From Hyphomicrobiales bacterium (GTDB lineage Bacteria > Pseudomonadota > Alphaproteobacteria > Rhizobiales > Rhizobiaceae), in assembly GCA_900467745.1 (NCBI GenBank), contig UBQW01000013.1:147324-196067 (forward strand): a DNA stretch of 48,744 nucleotides, in the 5' to 3' direction. Shown one piece after another: positions 1 through 11,697 of this stretch. How positions within the stretch are numbered: position 1 is the stretch's first letter; every line of letters starts with the position of its first letter. Position numbers and translations under genes: made by a program. The notes beneath the pieces are model-generated. The model searched no databases, was not told where the DNA came from, and worked only from the letters and a program-made list of their open reading frames with translations.

Positions 1-4
1 CCCA

Positions 5-39
5 ACGGGGAGAAGGTGCCGGCAGGCGGATGAGGGGGC
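5..39. repeat. Intergenic palindromic repeat, family X (single arm at window edge)
   Basis: These 35 bases are identical, in reverse complement, to 14402-14436. The copy lies 43 bases past the ccmA stop and may have a partner arm to the left of the window. The family has conserved arms around a short variable hairpin and resembles the intergenic mosaic elements known from rhizobia; the exact family name was not checked. Confidence 0.85.
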
Positions 40-82
40 TGCATCCGCTGAGCAACAACGGTGTCTCTCGCAAGCATCGCCA

Positions 83-745
83 TCACCCCCACACCCCAGC
101 ACTCACCCCCGAAAACCCCGCCATCCTCAACTCCCGCGCATCGCTCAACCCCAGCGGCTGATGCGTCGCCGCAATCACGATGCCGCCAGCCCCACGGTGC
201 GCCTCGATCAACCCGGCGAAGAGCTGGTCGGCGCTGGCGTCGAGTGCTGCGGTCGGTTCGTCGAGGATCCACACGGGGCGGTGGGAGACCAGCAGCTTGG
301 CGAAGGCGAAGCGGCGTTGTTGGCCGGCGGAGAGGTAGCCGAAGGGGAGATGGGTGATGCCGGAGAGGCCCACCGCATCGGCGGCGTCTTCGATCGACAT
401 GCCGCGACCGCCGCCCGTATCGCCAAGATGGCTGTCGCCGAGATAGCGGCGCCAGAAAGCGAGGTTCTCGTCCACCGTCAGCTCGCTCTTCATGGCGTTG
501 CGGTGGCCGAGATAGTGGCTGATCTCGGGGAGCCGGATATCGGTCGCGCCGGTCGCGTTTGTGACGGTGATCGTGCCCGTTTCCTGCCGCAGCAGGCCGG
601 CCAGCACGCGCAGCAGGGTCGACTTTCCGGAGCCGTTTTTGCCAGTCAAAACCAGGGCTTCGCCAGAAGTCAGATCAAACGACACGCCTTCGAAAATCAG
701 CTCTTCGCCCCTGAAGGCTGCGAGATCGGAGGCTTGGAGATGCAT
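83..745 (-). CDS. ccmA: Heme exporter ATP-binding protein CcmA
   Basis: ATPase subunit of the CcmAB(CD) complex that drives release of heme-loaded CcmE during cytochrome c maturation (System I) at the inner membrane. The protein (about 220 residues) shows a Walker A motif GKNGSGKST, the ABC signature LSAGQQRR and a Walker B ILDEPTAALD, with the short single-domain length usual for CcmA. I chose the ATG at 745 because GGAA lies six bases upstream; in-frame starts at 775 and 793 have no ribosome-binding site. It is divergent from acnA, an arrangement common in rhizobia. The next ccm gene would be expected downstream, but the 82 bases left in the window hold only a repeat, so ccmB is either beyond it or elsewhere. 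Confidence 0.93.
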   Translation of the reverse strand: MHLQASDLAAFRGEELIFEGVSFDLTSGEALVLTGKNGSGKSTLLRVLAGLLRQETGTITVTNATGATDIRLPEISHYLGHRNAMKSELTVDENLAFWRRYLGDSHLGDTGGGRGMSIEDAADAVGLSGITHLPFGYLSAGQQRRFAFAKLLVSHRPVWILDEPTAALDASADQLFAGLIEAHRGAGGIVIAATHQPLGLSDARELRMAGFSGVSAGVWG

Positions 746-1001
746 GGGGGTTCCGGGGTTCACGTTTTCAGTCATGCGATGCAAAAAAATCAAAAATGGT
801 GGGCGCCTCTCTGGCAGCTTTCGCCGAAACTATCTATATGTTGATCACCACGCCAGCGGTCGGCGTGAATTTCATCCTAGCGCCGAACATGAGGTCTGAC
901 TTCATGTGCGGACCGCGGAAATGGCCGTACCCGCATCCTGATGTGCCTTTAGTGCATAGGCGTCCGCACAATTGTGTTCGCGATCAGAAACGGGGTCTCT
1001 C
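746..1001. promoter_or_regulatory. Divergent ccmA / acnA intergenic region
   Basis: This 256-base spacer must hold the promoters of both ccmA and acnA. No convincing -35/-10 pair or operator could be picked by eye. A GGGG run at 992-995, seven bases upstream of GTG 1002, is the likely acnA ribosome-binding site. Confidence 0.5.
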
Positions 1002-3692
<2,691 letters not shown>

Positions 3693-3725
3693 TCGGCGCT
3701 GATTTTTAAGACATGCCTGATAATG

Positions 3726-3756
3726 GCCGCCGGAAAGCGATTTCCGGCGGCTTTTT
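3726..3756 (+). terminator. Rho-independent terminator of acnA
   Basis: A perfect 11-bp stem (3726-3736 with 3741-3751) closes a GCGA tetraloop and is followed by five T. It begins 33 bases after the acnA stop. Confidence 0.93.
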
Positions 3757-3965
3757 CGTGTTCGGGAGGGCTGCGAGCGGCCTGCCTCACGGCGAAGTGT
3801 TGCGGAGTTGTCCCACGCGGGCTCCGTCTCACCCGTTCGTGATTTTTCGTTTGGATCGGGAGCGATTATCTCTAGGTTGAAGAGACGGAGCCCTTGCGTG
3901 CGTGTCTGGCCAGCGATTTGAGCCGGCGTCTCGGCAAGGTGGAGAGGAAAAGAGGTAGAGGTGCA

Positions 3966-4703
3966 ATGTCGCCGCGGTTTTTGATTTCGCTGATTGCAGG
4001 TGTCGCTCTGGCGAGCCCTTTGCTCGCCGACGAGGCGCCCAAAGGCGTTGTCGAACTGTTCACCTCCCAGGGTTGCGCCTCGTGCCCTCCCGCAGATGCG
4101 GCCTTTCGCAAGCTCGTTGAGCGCGGCGATATCATCGCTCTCGCCTATCATGTCGATTACTGGAACTACATGGGCTGGGCCGACACGCTGAGCTCGAAGG
4201 AAAACACCGAGCGTCAGTACGGCTACGCGAAGACCATGGGCCGCGCCAATGTCTACACGCCGCAGGTGGTGGTGAATGGCCGCGATCATGTCATGGGCTC
4301 GGATATCGGCGGCATCGAGAAGAAGGTCGACGGTTTTCTGACCGGTGGCGAAGGGCTGACCGTTCCCATCAAGGCCGAGGTCAAGGGCGATCAGCTCGAG
4401 ATCAACGTCGCGCCCGGCCAGGGCAAGGCCAATGTCGTCATGGTCTATTTTGATCGCGAAAAGACGATCGAGGTGCAGAAGGGCGAAAACAGCGGCCAGA
4501 AGATCGCCTATACGCACAGCGTTTCGGATGTCGAGACGGTTGGCATGTGGGACGGCAAGGAAACAAAGCTGACGCTGCCCGCCACCGTACTGCAGAAGCC
4601 CGATCTTGAGGGATGCGCGGTGCTGCTTCAGTCGTCCACTGCCGATGGAACGCCATCGGCGATCCTTGGCGCCACAGTGGTCATGGCCGGCAAGAACATC
4701 TGA
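3966..4703 (+). CDS. DUF1223 family secreted thioredoxin-like protein
   Basis: A 245-residue protein with an N-terminal signal peptide (MSPRFLISLIAGVALASPLLA) followed by a thioredoxin-like region with a CxxC motif, Cys37-Ala-Ser-Cys40, in the sequence VELFTSQGCASCPPAD, which is the hallmark of DUF1223. The family is periplasmic and of unknown exact function; a thiol-disulfide role is an inference from the CxxC. ATG 3966 is chosen because GAGGT lies just upstream and because it starts the signal peptide; the frame runs open back to 3894. It stands alone on the plus strand. Confidence 0.88.
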   Translation: MSPRFLISLIAGVALASPLLADEAPKGVVELFTSQGCASCPPADAAFRKLVERGDIIALAYHVDYWNYMGWADTLSSKENTERQYGYAKTMGRANVYTPQVVVNGRDHVMGSDIGGIEKKVDGFLTGGEGLTVPIKAEVKGDQLEINVAPGQGKANVVMVYFDREKTIEVQKGENSGQKIAYTHSVSDVETVGMWDGKETKLTLPATVLQKPDLEGCAVLLQSSTADGTPSAILGATVVMAGKNI

Positions 4704-5072
4704 GCCGCCACAAGTTCTCGGATTTCATCTGTCTTTTCAGGTGGAAGCGGGGCGGCCCGACTGATCGTATTCGGGGCTGGGGTTAAGGTCGATACGGTCA
4801 GCCGGGCCCTTTGGCGCGCTGGCGCCAAACAGTCACATCTCCTCCAAAGTGCCGAAAGACGATGCGCAGAATTCAGTGTCGGCGAATCCGCTGAGGATGC
4901 GCCGGTCAAGTGCGAGCGAATTTCACTTTTAATTGAGGCGCTGTTTTGACTGAAATGCGGCACGCGGCAGATTGCACAGACTATGCTTAATGCGCGCAAG
5001 GTCGCGCTTGCAATTTGTAAACGCTAAGGCAAACTGTCACCCGCGTGTCACGAACGGAGGCATTCGAGCCTG
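4704..5072. other. Gene-free spacer with a small hairpin
   Basis: There is no credible coding frame here. A perfect 8-bp stem with a GCTG loop lies at 4810-4829 but lacks a T-run, so it is at best a weak terminator for the DUF1223 gene. A GGAGG at 5056-5060 is the probable ribosome-binding site of the next gene, at a long spacing of about 12 bases. I could not place a promoter. Confidence 0.4.
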
Positions 5073-5474
5073 ATGACAGATCAGCCGGATTTGCGGCGTG
5101 GGAATAATCGGGCCACCGACAGCGATTCCCCCGTCGTCGTGGATATCAGGGATTACAAGCAGAGCAAGGACCCGTTGCCGGTGACGTTTCACCGGCGAGA
5201 GCTGGATGCGATCCTGTGGATCTACGGGCGCATGGTCGGCGAGGGAGAGTGGCGGGATTACGCGATTGACCATCTGAAGGACCTTGCCGTCTTCTCCGTC
5301 TTCAAGCGCTCCGGCGAGATGCCGCTCTTCCGCATCGAGAAAAACCCCAAGCTCGCCGCCAAGCAGGGCGTCTATTCCGTCGTCAATACCCACGGCCAAA
5401 TCCTGAAGCGCGGCCACGACCTGCAGCAGGTGCTGAAGGTGTTCAACAAGTCGCTGAAACTCGTCGAGAAATAG
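5073..5474 (+). CDS. DUF2794 domain protein
   Basis: This 133-residue soluble protein matches DUF2794, an alphaproteobacterial family of unknown function. The recognisable core is PVTFHRRELDAILWIYGRMV followed by a basic segment and KQGVYSVVNTHGQIL. No signal peptide, membrane segment or catalytic motif is visible. It converges with the acetyltransferase gene on the other strand, with a gap of six bases. Confidence 0.88.
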   Translation: MTDQPDLRRGNNRATDSDSPVVVDIRDYKQSKDPLPVTFHRRELDAILWIYGRMVGEGEWRDYAIDHLKDLAVFSVFKRSGEMPLFRIEKNPKLAAKQGVYSVVNTHGQILKRGHDLQQVLKVFNKSLKLVEK

Positions 5475-5480
5475 GCGGTT

Positions 5481-6038
5481 TCAACCCAGAAACAGCGTCG
5501 CCGGATAGGTGTGTGGATCGGGATCGGTCGAGGTGCCGTCCCCGAGCGTCCGCTGCATCAGCATCGTGTCCAGCCAGCGCCCATGCTTGAAGCCGGAGCC
5601 ATTGATGCGGCCGATTTCGTCAAAGCCATGGCTTGCATGCAGTGCGATCGAGGCCGGGTGCGCACCGCCGATGACGGCGATCATCTGGCGGAAACCGAGC
5701 GCCGTCGTGCGCGCTATCAGCTCCGCCAGCAACCGTTTGCCGACACCCTTGCCCCGCGCGCCCGGCGCCAGATAGATCGAATCCTCGACCATGAAGCGAT
5801 AGGCCGGCCGTGTGCGGAAGGCCGATGCGTAGGCATAGCCGATGACCGTGCCAGCCTCGTCCACGGCGGCGATATAGGGGTAGCCCTTGTCGACAATGGC
5901 CCGGTATCGCGCCGCCATCTCGTCGCGATCCGGTGGGGCGATCTCGTAGCTCGCAACGCCGTTCAGGACCGAGTCGCGGTAGATGGCGGTGATGGCGCCG
6001 ATATCGGAGAGAGTGGCGTCGCGGAGAAGAACGGGCAT
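5481..6038 (-). CDS. GNAT N-acetyltransferase, phosphinothricin acetyltransferase-like
   Basis: A 185-residue GCN5-type acetyltransferase that transfers acetyl from acetyl-CoA to an amine. The opening LLRDATLSDIGAITAIYRD, the central VIGYAYASAFRTRPAYR, the APGARGKGVGKRLL acetyl-CoA loop and the C-terminal GFKHGRWLDTMLMQR are typical of the Pat/Bar-like COG1247 group. In many genomes members of this group act on methionine sulfone or sulfoximine; the substrate here is not known. ATG 6038 begins the family-typical N-terminus; the frame is open further, to 6083. Confidence 0.88.
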   Translation of the reverse strand: MPVLLRDATLSDIGAITAIYRDSVLNGVASYEIAPPDRDEMAARYRAIVDKGYPYIAAVDEAGTVIGYAYASAFRTRPAYRFMVEDSIYLAPGARGKGVGKRLLAELIARTTALGFRQMIAVIGGAHPASIALHASHGFDEIGRINGSGFKHGRWLDTMLMQRTLGDGTSTDPDPHTYPATLFLG

Positions 6039-6217
6039 GGGCAGGCCGGTGTCTGGAGGGGTTGTGTCCGCTTGAAAAAGCATTCGCGGCGGCGGTTGGC
6101 AAGGGGAAAGCGGACGGGCGGTGATGGTTGAGAGGGGCGGGTGTTCCGTTGGCGTCGCATATGTGGAGGCGTGTGTGGACAGCTGGCACCTCCGCGCAAA
6201 ACAGGCCCCCCAAATAC

Positions 6218-6244
6218 AAAAAGGCCCGCACGAGGCGGGCCTTT
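6218..6244 (-). terminator. Rho-independent terminator of argG
   Basis: A 10-bp perfect stem (6220-6229 with 6235-6244) with a 5-base loop, followed on the minus strand by a U-run (A-run 6218-6222 on the plus strand). It lies 24 bases past the argG stop. Confidence 0.92.
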
Positions 6245-6268
6245 CGAAACCAAACCGGCAGATGCCGC

Positions 6269-7492
6269 TTACTTGCCCAGATTACGCTTGCCGAGCGTGC
6301 GCAGGCGCAGCGCGTTGAGCTTGATGAAGCCGGCGGCGTCCTTCTGGTCGTAGGCGCCCTGGTCGTCCTCGAAGGTGACCAGCGTGTCGGAGTAGAGCGA
6401 CTTGTCGCTCTCGCGGCCGATGACCATGACGTTGCCCTTGTAGAGCTTCAGCGTCACTTCGCCCTCGACATGCTCCTGGCTCTTGTCGATCAGCGCCTGC
6501 AGCATTTCGCGCTCCGGCGAGAACCAGAAGCCGTAATAGATCAGCTCGGCGTAGCGCGGCATGATCTCGTCCTTGAGGTGCGCCGCGCCACGGTCGAGCG
6601 TGATGCTTTCGATCGCGCGGTGGGCCGAAAGGAGGATCGTGCCGCCGGGGGTCTCGTAGACGCCGCGCGACTTCATGCCGACATAGCGGTTCTCGACGAG
6701 GTCGAGGCGGCCGATGCCGTTGTCGCGGCCGTAGGTGTTGAGCGCTGCGAGCAGCGTTGCCGGGCTCATGCGCACGCCGTTGATCGAGACGGCATCACCC
6801 TTCTCGAAGCCGACCTTGATGATGGTGGCCTTGTCGGGTGCGGCTTCCGGCGAGATCGTGCGCATGTGCACGTATTCGGGGGCTTCGACAGCCGGATCTT
6901 CCAGAACCTTGCCCTCGGAAGAGGAGTGCAGCAGGTTGGCGTCGACGGAGAACGGCGCTTCGCCCTTCTTGTCCTTGGCAACCGGGATCTGGTGGGCTTC
7001 GGCAAAGGCGAGCAGGTCGGTACGCGACTTGAACGACCAGTCGCGCCAGGGAGCGATGATCTTGATGTCGGGGTTCAGCGCATAGGCCGAAAGCTCGAAG
7101 CGAACCTGGTCGTTGCCCTTGCCGGTGGCGCCATGCGCGATCGCGTCGGCGCCGGTCTTCTTGGCGATGTCGATCAGGTGCTTGGAGATCAGCGGGCGGG
7201 CGATCGAGGTGCCGAGCAGGTAGACGCCTTCATAGACGGCATTGGCGCGGAACATCGGGAAGACGAAATCGCGCACGAATTCCTCGCGCACGTCCTCGAT
7301 GTAGATCTCCTTGATGCCGAGCATCTCGGCCTTCTTGCGCGCCGGCTCGAGCTCTTCGCCCTGTCCGAGGTCGGCCGTGAAGGTGACGACTTCGGCGTTA
7401 AGCTCGGTCTGCAGCCACTTCAGGATGATCGAGGTGTCGAGACCGCCGGAATAGGCGAGGACGACTTTCTTTACGTCTTTGTGCGATGCCAT
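6269..7492 (-). CDS. argG: Argininosuccinate synthase
   Basis: Joins citrulline and aspartate with ATP to form argininosuccinate, the penultimate step of arginine synthesis, in the cytoplasm. The 407-residue length is normal. The PP-loop ATP-binding motif AYSGGLDTS is at residues 13-21, and the conserved segments [12 protein letters not shown] and SPWR-like [10 protein letters not shown] follow. It is a single-gene unit with its own terminator. The ATG at 7492 follows a purine stretch, GGATCTCATCATC, with a weak Shine-Dalgarno. Confidence 0.97.
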   Translation of the reverse strand: MASHKDVKKVVLAYSGGLDTSIILKWLQTELNAEVVTFTADLGQGEELEPARKKAEMLGIKEIYIEDVREEFVRDFVFPMFRANAVYEGVYLLGTSIARPLISKHLIDIAKKTGADAIAHGATGKGNDQVRFELSAYALNPDIKIIAPWRDWSFKSRTDLLAFAEAHQIPVAKDKKGEAPFSVDANLLHSSSEGKVLEDPAVEAPEYVHMRTISPEAAPDKATIIKVGFEKGDAVSINGVRMSPATLLAALNTYGRDNGIGRLDLVENRYVGMKSRGVYETPGGTILLSAHRAIESITLDRGAAHLKDEIMPRYAELIYYGFWFSPEREMLQALIDKSQEHVEGEVTLKLYKGNVMVIGRESDKSLYSDTLVTFEDDQGAYDQKDAAGFIKLNALRLRTLGKRNLGK

Positions 7493-7610
7493 GATGATGA
7501 GATCCGTTGTGCCAGGAGGGTCGCGGCCAGCCGCAAGACCCGGTATCGCCGGGCACTTTTAGCGAGATTGACGCCGGACGCAAGGGCAAGGGCGTCGAGA
7601 AACCGGGTCG

Positions 7611-7913
7611 CTAGAAGTGCTTTGTGATGTTCATGCGACGATGCAGGATGCGTATGATAGTGACCAGCCGGTCGGTCTCCTTGTAGACGATGTAGTGGGA
7701 TTGGTAGGCGAAAGCCCTGTAGCCGGGACGGAGACTATCCGAGAAGCGGCCTCGCTTGGCTCCGCTCGCCAACTCAGGAAAACAGCCGACCAAGCCGCGA
7801 TAGTAGCTGTCGGCCTGTTCTTTCGACCACGTCTGAAACGTATATAGCCAGATATCGTCGAGATCCTGGCGCGCTCTTGGCGAAATCCGGTAGGAGCGGT
7901 GCCTAGCGGACAT
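7611..7913 (-). CDS. parE: RelE/ParE family toxin
   Basis: A 100-residue basic protein of the RelE/ParE superfamily. The opening YRISPRARQDLDDIWLYTF and the closing IVYKETDRLVTIIRILHRRMN are characteristic of ParE, which poisons DNA gyrase; whether this one acts on gyrase or on mRNA cannot be told from sequence. Its start overlaps the end of the antitoxin gene by 11 bases, so the two are translationally coupled. Confidence 0.9.
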   Translation of the reverse strand: MSARHRSYRISPRARQDLDDIWLYTFQTWSKEQADSYYRGLVGCFPELASGAKRGRFSDSLRPGYRAFAYQSHYIVYKETDRLVTIIRILHRRMNITKHF

Positions 7914-8145
7914 GTTTGCGATGTAGTTCGCTCAGGAATTCCTCGCCGTCGAACTCGACCGGCTCACCCGACTGCTCGCCCTCGATGATCGCCGCCCGGA
8001 TTGCCTCGAGTTCGGCCTTGTTCTGCAGCACACGCAATGCTGCATCGATCACCTCCTCGACGGAACCATAATTGCCGTCCCGCAGCTGTGTATCGATGAA
8101 CTCTTCCATCTGCGCGTCGAGGCGGATGGTCTCCAACCTGCCCAT
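7903..8145 (-). CDS. parD: ParD-like antitoxin (CopG/ribbon-helix-helix family)
   Basis: An 80-residue acidic protein with an N-terminal ribbon-helix-helix-like segment (LETIRLDAQMEEFIDTQL, then GSVEEVIDAALRVL) and a C-terminal tail that in this family wraps the toxin. It should neutralise the downstream ParE and repress the operon. AGGAG lies about seven bases before ATG 8145. The antitoxin-first order is the usual one. The operator is presumably in 8146-8247, which is shared with the divergent dehydrogenase gene. Confidence 0.9.
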   Translation of the reverse strand: MGRLETIRLDAQMEEFIDTQLRDGNYGSVEEVIDAALRVLQNKAELEAIRAAIIEGEQSGEPVEFDGEEFLSELHRKHVR

Positions 8146-8247
8146 GCGGGAGCTCCTGCCGGTTTGGTCTTTGCCCGTGGTTTGACTTGCCCTTCGAGAT
8201 TACCATATCTGGCTGCGAGCGAACAATCCCAGGCGAAAGGCCAAGCC

Positions 8248-9099
8248 GTGACCGATCTCACCAATATCATCAAGCCCTCCAACGTCGCCGTCATCACCGG
8301 TGGCGCCTCGGGCATTGGCCTGGCGGCCGCCAAGCACTTCGCAAGCAAGGGCATGAACGTCGTCATCGCCGATCTCGGCGCCGATAGACTGGCCGCGGCG
8401 GCAAAGGCGATCGCGGCCGTTTCGAGTGACGACCGCGTCATGGCCATCGAGACCGACGTCTCCGACAAGGCGGCGCTCAAGGCTCTTGAGCATCAGGTAG
8501 TCGAGCGCTTCGGCAAGGTGCATGTGCTGATGAACAATGCCGGTATCGGCCCGGAGACCTCGATCTTCAGCGACGACAGCGGCTGGGACGCGATCCTGGG
8601 CGTCAACCTCATGGGCGTCGTCAACGGCACCCGTGCCTTCGGCCCCAATATGCTCGCCCATGGCGAACCGGGCCTGATCATCAACACCGGCTCCAAGCAG
8701 GGCATCACCACGCCTCCCGGCAACCCGGCCTACAATGTCTCGAAGGCGGGCGTGAAGGTCTTCACCGAGGCGCTGGAGCATGAGCTGCGCAACACCGAGG
8801 GGGGCAAGCTTTCCGCTCACCTCCTGATCCCCGGCTTCGTTTTCACCGGCCTTTCCAAGGGCTTTGGCGGTGAGAAGCCGGCCGCTGCTTGGACCGCCGA
8901 GCAGACCGTCGACTTCATGATCGAGAGCCTTGAGAAGGGCGATTTTTACATCCTCTGCCCCGACAACGATGTCGCCCGCCCGGTCGACGAGCGGCGCATG
9001 GCCTGGGCCGTCGGCGACATCATCGAAAACCGTCCGCCGCTGTCGCGCTGGCATCCCGATTACGCCGATCGCTTCAAGGCGTTTCTTGAGGGCAAGTAA
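8248..9099 (+). CDS. Short-chain dehydrogenase/reductase (SDR)
   Basis: A 283-residue classical SDR oxidoreductase using NAD(P)H. It has the cofactor motif TGGASGIG at residues 17-24, NNAG in the middle and the catalytic Ser149-Tyr162-Lys166 (YNVSK). The substrate is unknown. I prefer the GTG at 8248, with AAAGG seven bases upstream, over the upstream end of the open frame at 8164, which lies outside the family-typical N-terminus. Divergent from the toxin-antitoxin pair. Confidence 0.9.
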   Translation: MTDLTNIIKPSNVAVITGGASGIGLAAAKHFASKGMNVVIADLGADRLAAAAKAIAAVSSDDRVMAIETDVSDKAALKALEHQVVERFGKVHVLMNNAGIGPETSIFSDDSGWDAILGVNLMGVVNGTRAFGPNMLAHGEPGLIINTGSKQGITTPPGNPAYNVSKAGVKVFTEALEHELRNTEGGKLSAHLLIPGFVFTGLSKGFGGEKPAAAWTAEQTVDFMIESLEKGDFYILCPDNDVARPVDERRMAWAVGDIIENRPPLSRWHPDYADRFKAFLEGK

Positions 9100-9197
9100 C
9101 GGCTGAAGCGATCGGGCCTATTAGAAGGTTTGATTGGTGCATTCCTTGAAAGCCGGATATGAGACATTGCTTTCATAACCGGCTTTACGAGTGTGCC

Positions 9198-9839
9198 ATG
9201 GATTTTCTGCCGACCTTGCCGACGCTTCTCGCCTTTGCCGCTGCCACGCTTCTTTTGGCCGCCACGCCCGGCCCCGACATGACCCTGTCGATCAGCCGAT
9301 CGCTGGCGCAGGGAACCAAGGCCGCGCTCTTCGTGGTGCTCGGCACCAGCCTCGGCATCGTCGTCCACACGATGCTGGTCGCCTTCGGCATCTCGGCGCT
9401 GATCACAGCCTCGCCGACCGCCTTCCTGATCCTGAAGACGGGCGGTGCCGGTTATCTCCTCTGGCTCGCCATCCAGGCGGTGCGCTACGGCTCGAAGCTG
9501 TCGATCAAGAAGGTCGACGAGGCCAAGGCGACGCCGCTTGCCAACATCTCCTCCGGCTTCTGGGTCAACCTTCTGAACCCCAAGGTCATCATCTTCTTCA
9601 TGACCTTCCTGCCGCAGTTCGTCAGCGCCGGTGATCCCACGGTCACGCAAAAGCTGATCTTCTTCGGATTCTGCTTCATCCTGATCGGCATGCCCGTCAA
9701 CGCTGCCGTCGTCTTCGCCGCCGATTGGCTGGCCGGCTGGCTGCAGAACAACAGGAAGGTTCTGCGCGGGATGGACTACACCTTCGCCGGCGTCTTCTCC
9801 GTCTTCGCGGCGAAGATCCTGCTCACCCAGGCACGCTGA
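9198..9839 (+). CDS. LysE family translocator
   Basis: A 213-residue inner-membrane protein of the LysE/RhtB exporter family, with about six hydrophobic segments and the family signature ATPGPDMTLSISRSLAQG near residues 22-39. Members export amino acids or their lactones; the substrate is not predictable here. A conserved GFWVNLLNPKVIIFFMTFLPQF segment is also visible. ATG 9198 begins the first transmembrane helix. It converges with the ABC transporter operon. Confidence 0.92.
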   Translation: MDFLPTLPTLLAFAAATLLLAATPGPDMTLSISRSLAQGTKAALFVVLGTSLGIVVHTMLVAFGISALITASPTAFLILKTGGAGYLLWLAIQAVRYGSKLSIKKVDEAKATPLANISSGFWVNLLNPKVIIFFMTFLPQFVSAGDPTVTQKLIFFGFCFILIGMPVNAAVVFAADWLAGWLQNNRKVLRGMDYTFAGVFSVFAAKILLTQAR

Positions 9840-9896
9840 CATCAATAGAAACCCCGGGAGCGCTTGGCGGTCCTGGGGTGGAAGCAATGCGTGATG

Positions 9897-10691
9897 TCAG
9901 CCAATCAGCAGCGCATCGTCGTCGAGCGTCTGGCCGCGCATCTTGCGGAACATGTCGATCAGGTCCTCGACCTGCAGGTCCTTGCGGTTGTCGCCGGAGA
10001 CGTCGAGCATGATCTCGCCGCCGTGCAGCATGATGGTGCGGTGGCCGTAGTCCAATGCCTGGCGCATGGAGTGCGTGACCATCAGCGTCGTCAGCTTACG
10101 CTCAGAGACCACCCGGTCGGTCAATCCCATCACGAACTCGGCCATGCCGGGATCGAGGGCCGCCGTATGTTCGTCGAGCAGCAGCACCTCGGAACCGGCA
10201 AGCGTCGCCATCACAAGCGAGATCGCTTGCCGCTGGCCGCCGGACAACAGATCCATGCGGTCCTTCATGCGCGTTTCGAGCCCGAGATTGAGCTCTGCGA
10301 TGCGTTCGCGGAAATGCTCGCGCCGACGTGGCCCAAGCGCCGAGGCCAAGCCCCGCCGCTCGCCGCGCCGTGCGGCCAGCGCCAGGTTCTCCTCGATCGA
10401 CAGCGCGCCGCAGCTCCCCGTCAGCGGATCCTGGAAGACGCGGGCAACGAGGCCGGCGCGGGCGGCGGTCGGCTTGCGCGTCACGTCGGTGTGGCCGATC
10501 ATCACCTGTCCCTCGCTTGCCAGAACATCGCCGGCGAGCACGCCTAATAGCGTCGACTTGCCGGCGCCGTTGGAGCCGATGACGGTCACGAACGAGCCTT
10601 CCTCGATCGTCAGGTTGACGCCATTCAGCGCCTGCTTCTGCAGCGGCGTACCCTTGCCGAAGACGACCTTGATATCCTTGAGCGAGATCAT
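9897..10691 (-). CDS. ABC transporter ATP-binding protein (partner of ABC_sub_bind system)
   Basis: A 264-residue importer ATPase with Walker A GSNGAGKST, signature LSGGQRQA and Walker B LLLDEHTAALDP, where His replaces the usual Pro after the catalytic Glu (DEH instead of DEP), as in the COG1101 group. It couples ATP hydrolysis to the membrane permease encoded just upstream; start and stop overlap in ATGA (10688-10691). With the binding protein it forms a three-gene importer like the TrpXYZ systems of Gram-positives; the substrate is unknown and need not be tryptophan. Confidence 0.93.
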   Translation of the reverse strand: MISLKDIKVVFGKGTPLQKQALNGVNLTIEEGSFVTVIGSNGAGKSTLLGVLAGDVLASEGQVMIGHTDVTRKPTAARAGLVARVFQDPLTGSCGALSIEENLALAARRGERRGLASALGPRRREHFRERIAELNLGLETRMKDRMDLLSGGQRQAISLVMATLAGSEVLLLDEHTAALDPGMAEFVMGLTDRVVSERKLTTLMVTHSMRQALDYGHRTIMLHGGEIMLDVSGDNRKDLQVEDLIDMFRKMRGQTLDDDALLIG

Positions 10692-11569
10692 GAGGAGGCA
10701 CCTCCGCGACGCAGGCGGGGAAGGATGAGCGCCACCGTGACCAGGACGGCGGTGACGAAGTTTAGGTCGGAGGCCTGCAGGCCGATCACGTCGCTGGAAA
10801 GCGCCAGCTGGATGGCGATGCGGTAGAGGATCGAGCCGATGACGCAGCCGATCAGCGCGATCAAGAGCCCACGCTTCCCGAGCAGCGTCTCGCCGATGAT
10901 GACGGCGGCAAGACCCACGACGATGGTGCCGACACCAGAGGTCACGTCGGCGAAGCCGTTGGTCTGCGCAAACAGCGCGCCGCCGAGCGCCACCAGCGCG
11001 TTAGAGATCGCCATGCCGAGATAGATCTGGCGGTTGGTATCAACGCCCTGGGCGCGGGCCATGCGGGCATTCGCGCCGGTGGCGCGCATCGCCAGACCGG
11101 AATCGCTCTCAAGGTAGCGCCAGACGACGATGACGGCGATGACGACAAGCACGCCGACGAAAAGCGGACGCACATAGAAATCACGCAGGCCATGGCCGAA
11201 GAACGGGCTGATCATCGTATCGGCATTGATCAGCGCCACGTTCGGCTTGCCCATGACGCGCAGGTTCACGGAAAACAGCGCGATCATCGTCAGGATGGAT
11301 GCCAGGAGATTGAGGATCTTGAAGCGCACGTTGAGCATGGCGGTCACCATGCCGGCAGCAGCCCCCGCCGACATGGCGATCAGCGCCGCCAGCCAGGCAT
11401 TGAGGCCTGCAATGATCAGCACCGCGGTCACGGCGGCGCCGAGCGGAAACGAGCCGTCGACGGTCAGATCCGGAAAATCGAGCACACGGAATGCGAGGTA
11501 AACGCCGAGCGCGACGAAGGCATAGACCAGCCCCAGCTCCACGGCTCCCCAGAATGCGATCTGACTCAA
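10688..11569 (-). CDS. ABC transporter permease (COG4120-type)
   Basis: A 293-residue inner-membrane permease with roughly eight or nine hydrophobic helices, similar in layout to branched-chain amino acid and sugar permeases of the COG4120 group; FPDLTVDGSFPLGAA and the C-terminal ASDLNFVTAVLV are typical. I choose the TTG at 11569 (AAAGGG about eight bases upstream). The frame is open to 11662, but the extra 31 residues are a translation of an intergenic repeat and lack family similarity. The gene is translationally coupled to the ATPase gene. Confidence 0.9.
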   Translation of the reverse strand: MSQIAFWGAVELGLVYAFVALGVYLAFRVLDFPDLTVDGSFPLGAAVTAVLIIAGLNAWLAALIAMSAGAAAGMVTAMLNVRFKILNLLASILTMIALFSVNLRVMGKPNVALINADTMISPFFGHGLRDFYVRPLFVGVLVVIAVIVVWRYLESDSGLAMRATGANARMARAQGVDTNRQIYLGMAISNALVALGGALFAQTNGFADVTSGVGTIVVGLAAVIIGETLLGKRGLLIALIGCVIGSILYRIAIQLALSSDVIGLQASDLNFVTAVLVTVALILPRLRRGGASS

Positions 11570-11607
11570 GGCTTTTGCCCTTTCTTGTGGTGTTTCCGTG
11601 GACAAGA

Positions 11608-11652
11608 CCCTCTCTGGCCTGCCGGCCATCTCCCCCACAAGGGGGGAGAAGA
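11608..11652. repeat. Intergenic repeat, family Y (variant copy)
   Basis: Similar to the arms at 31647-31681 and 31764-31798. Over the 28 aligned bases it differs at two positions only, and both sit in the small central hairpin, where they compensate each other (GGCCTGCCGGCC here, GCCCTGCCGGGC there). It overlaps the 5' leader of the permease gene. Confidence 0.8.
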
Positions 11653-11697
11653 CCCGTGGCACTCGATTGCCTCAATTGGGCGCCGAGGGCTCGTCCA

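Noticed and set aside
4944..4990. Possible sigma-70 promoter (TTGACT) upstream of the DUF2794 gene
   Set aside because: No acceptable -10 at normal spacing; the TATGCT seen is too far away.
9850..9876. Possible terminator after the first LysE-type gene
   Set aside because: A 9-bp stem with a G-T pair and no T-run; too weak to call.
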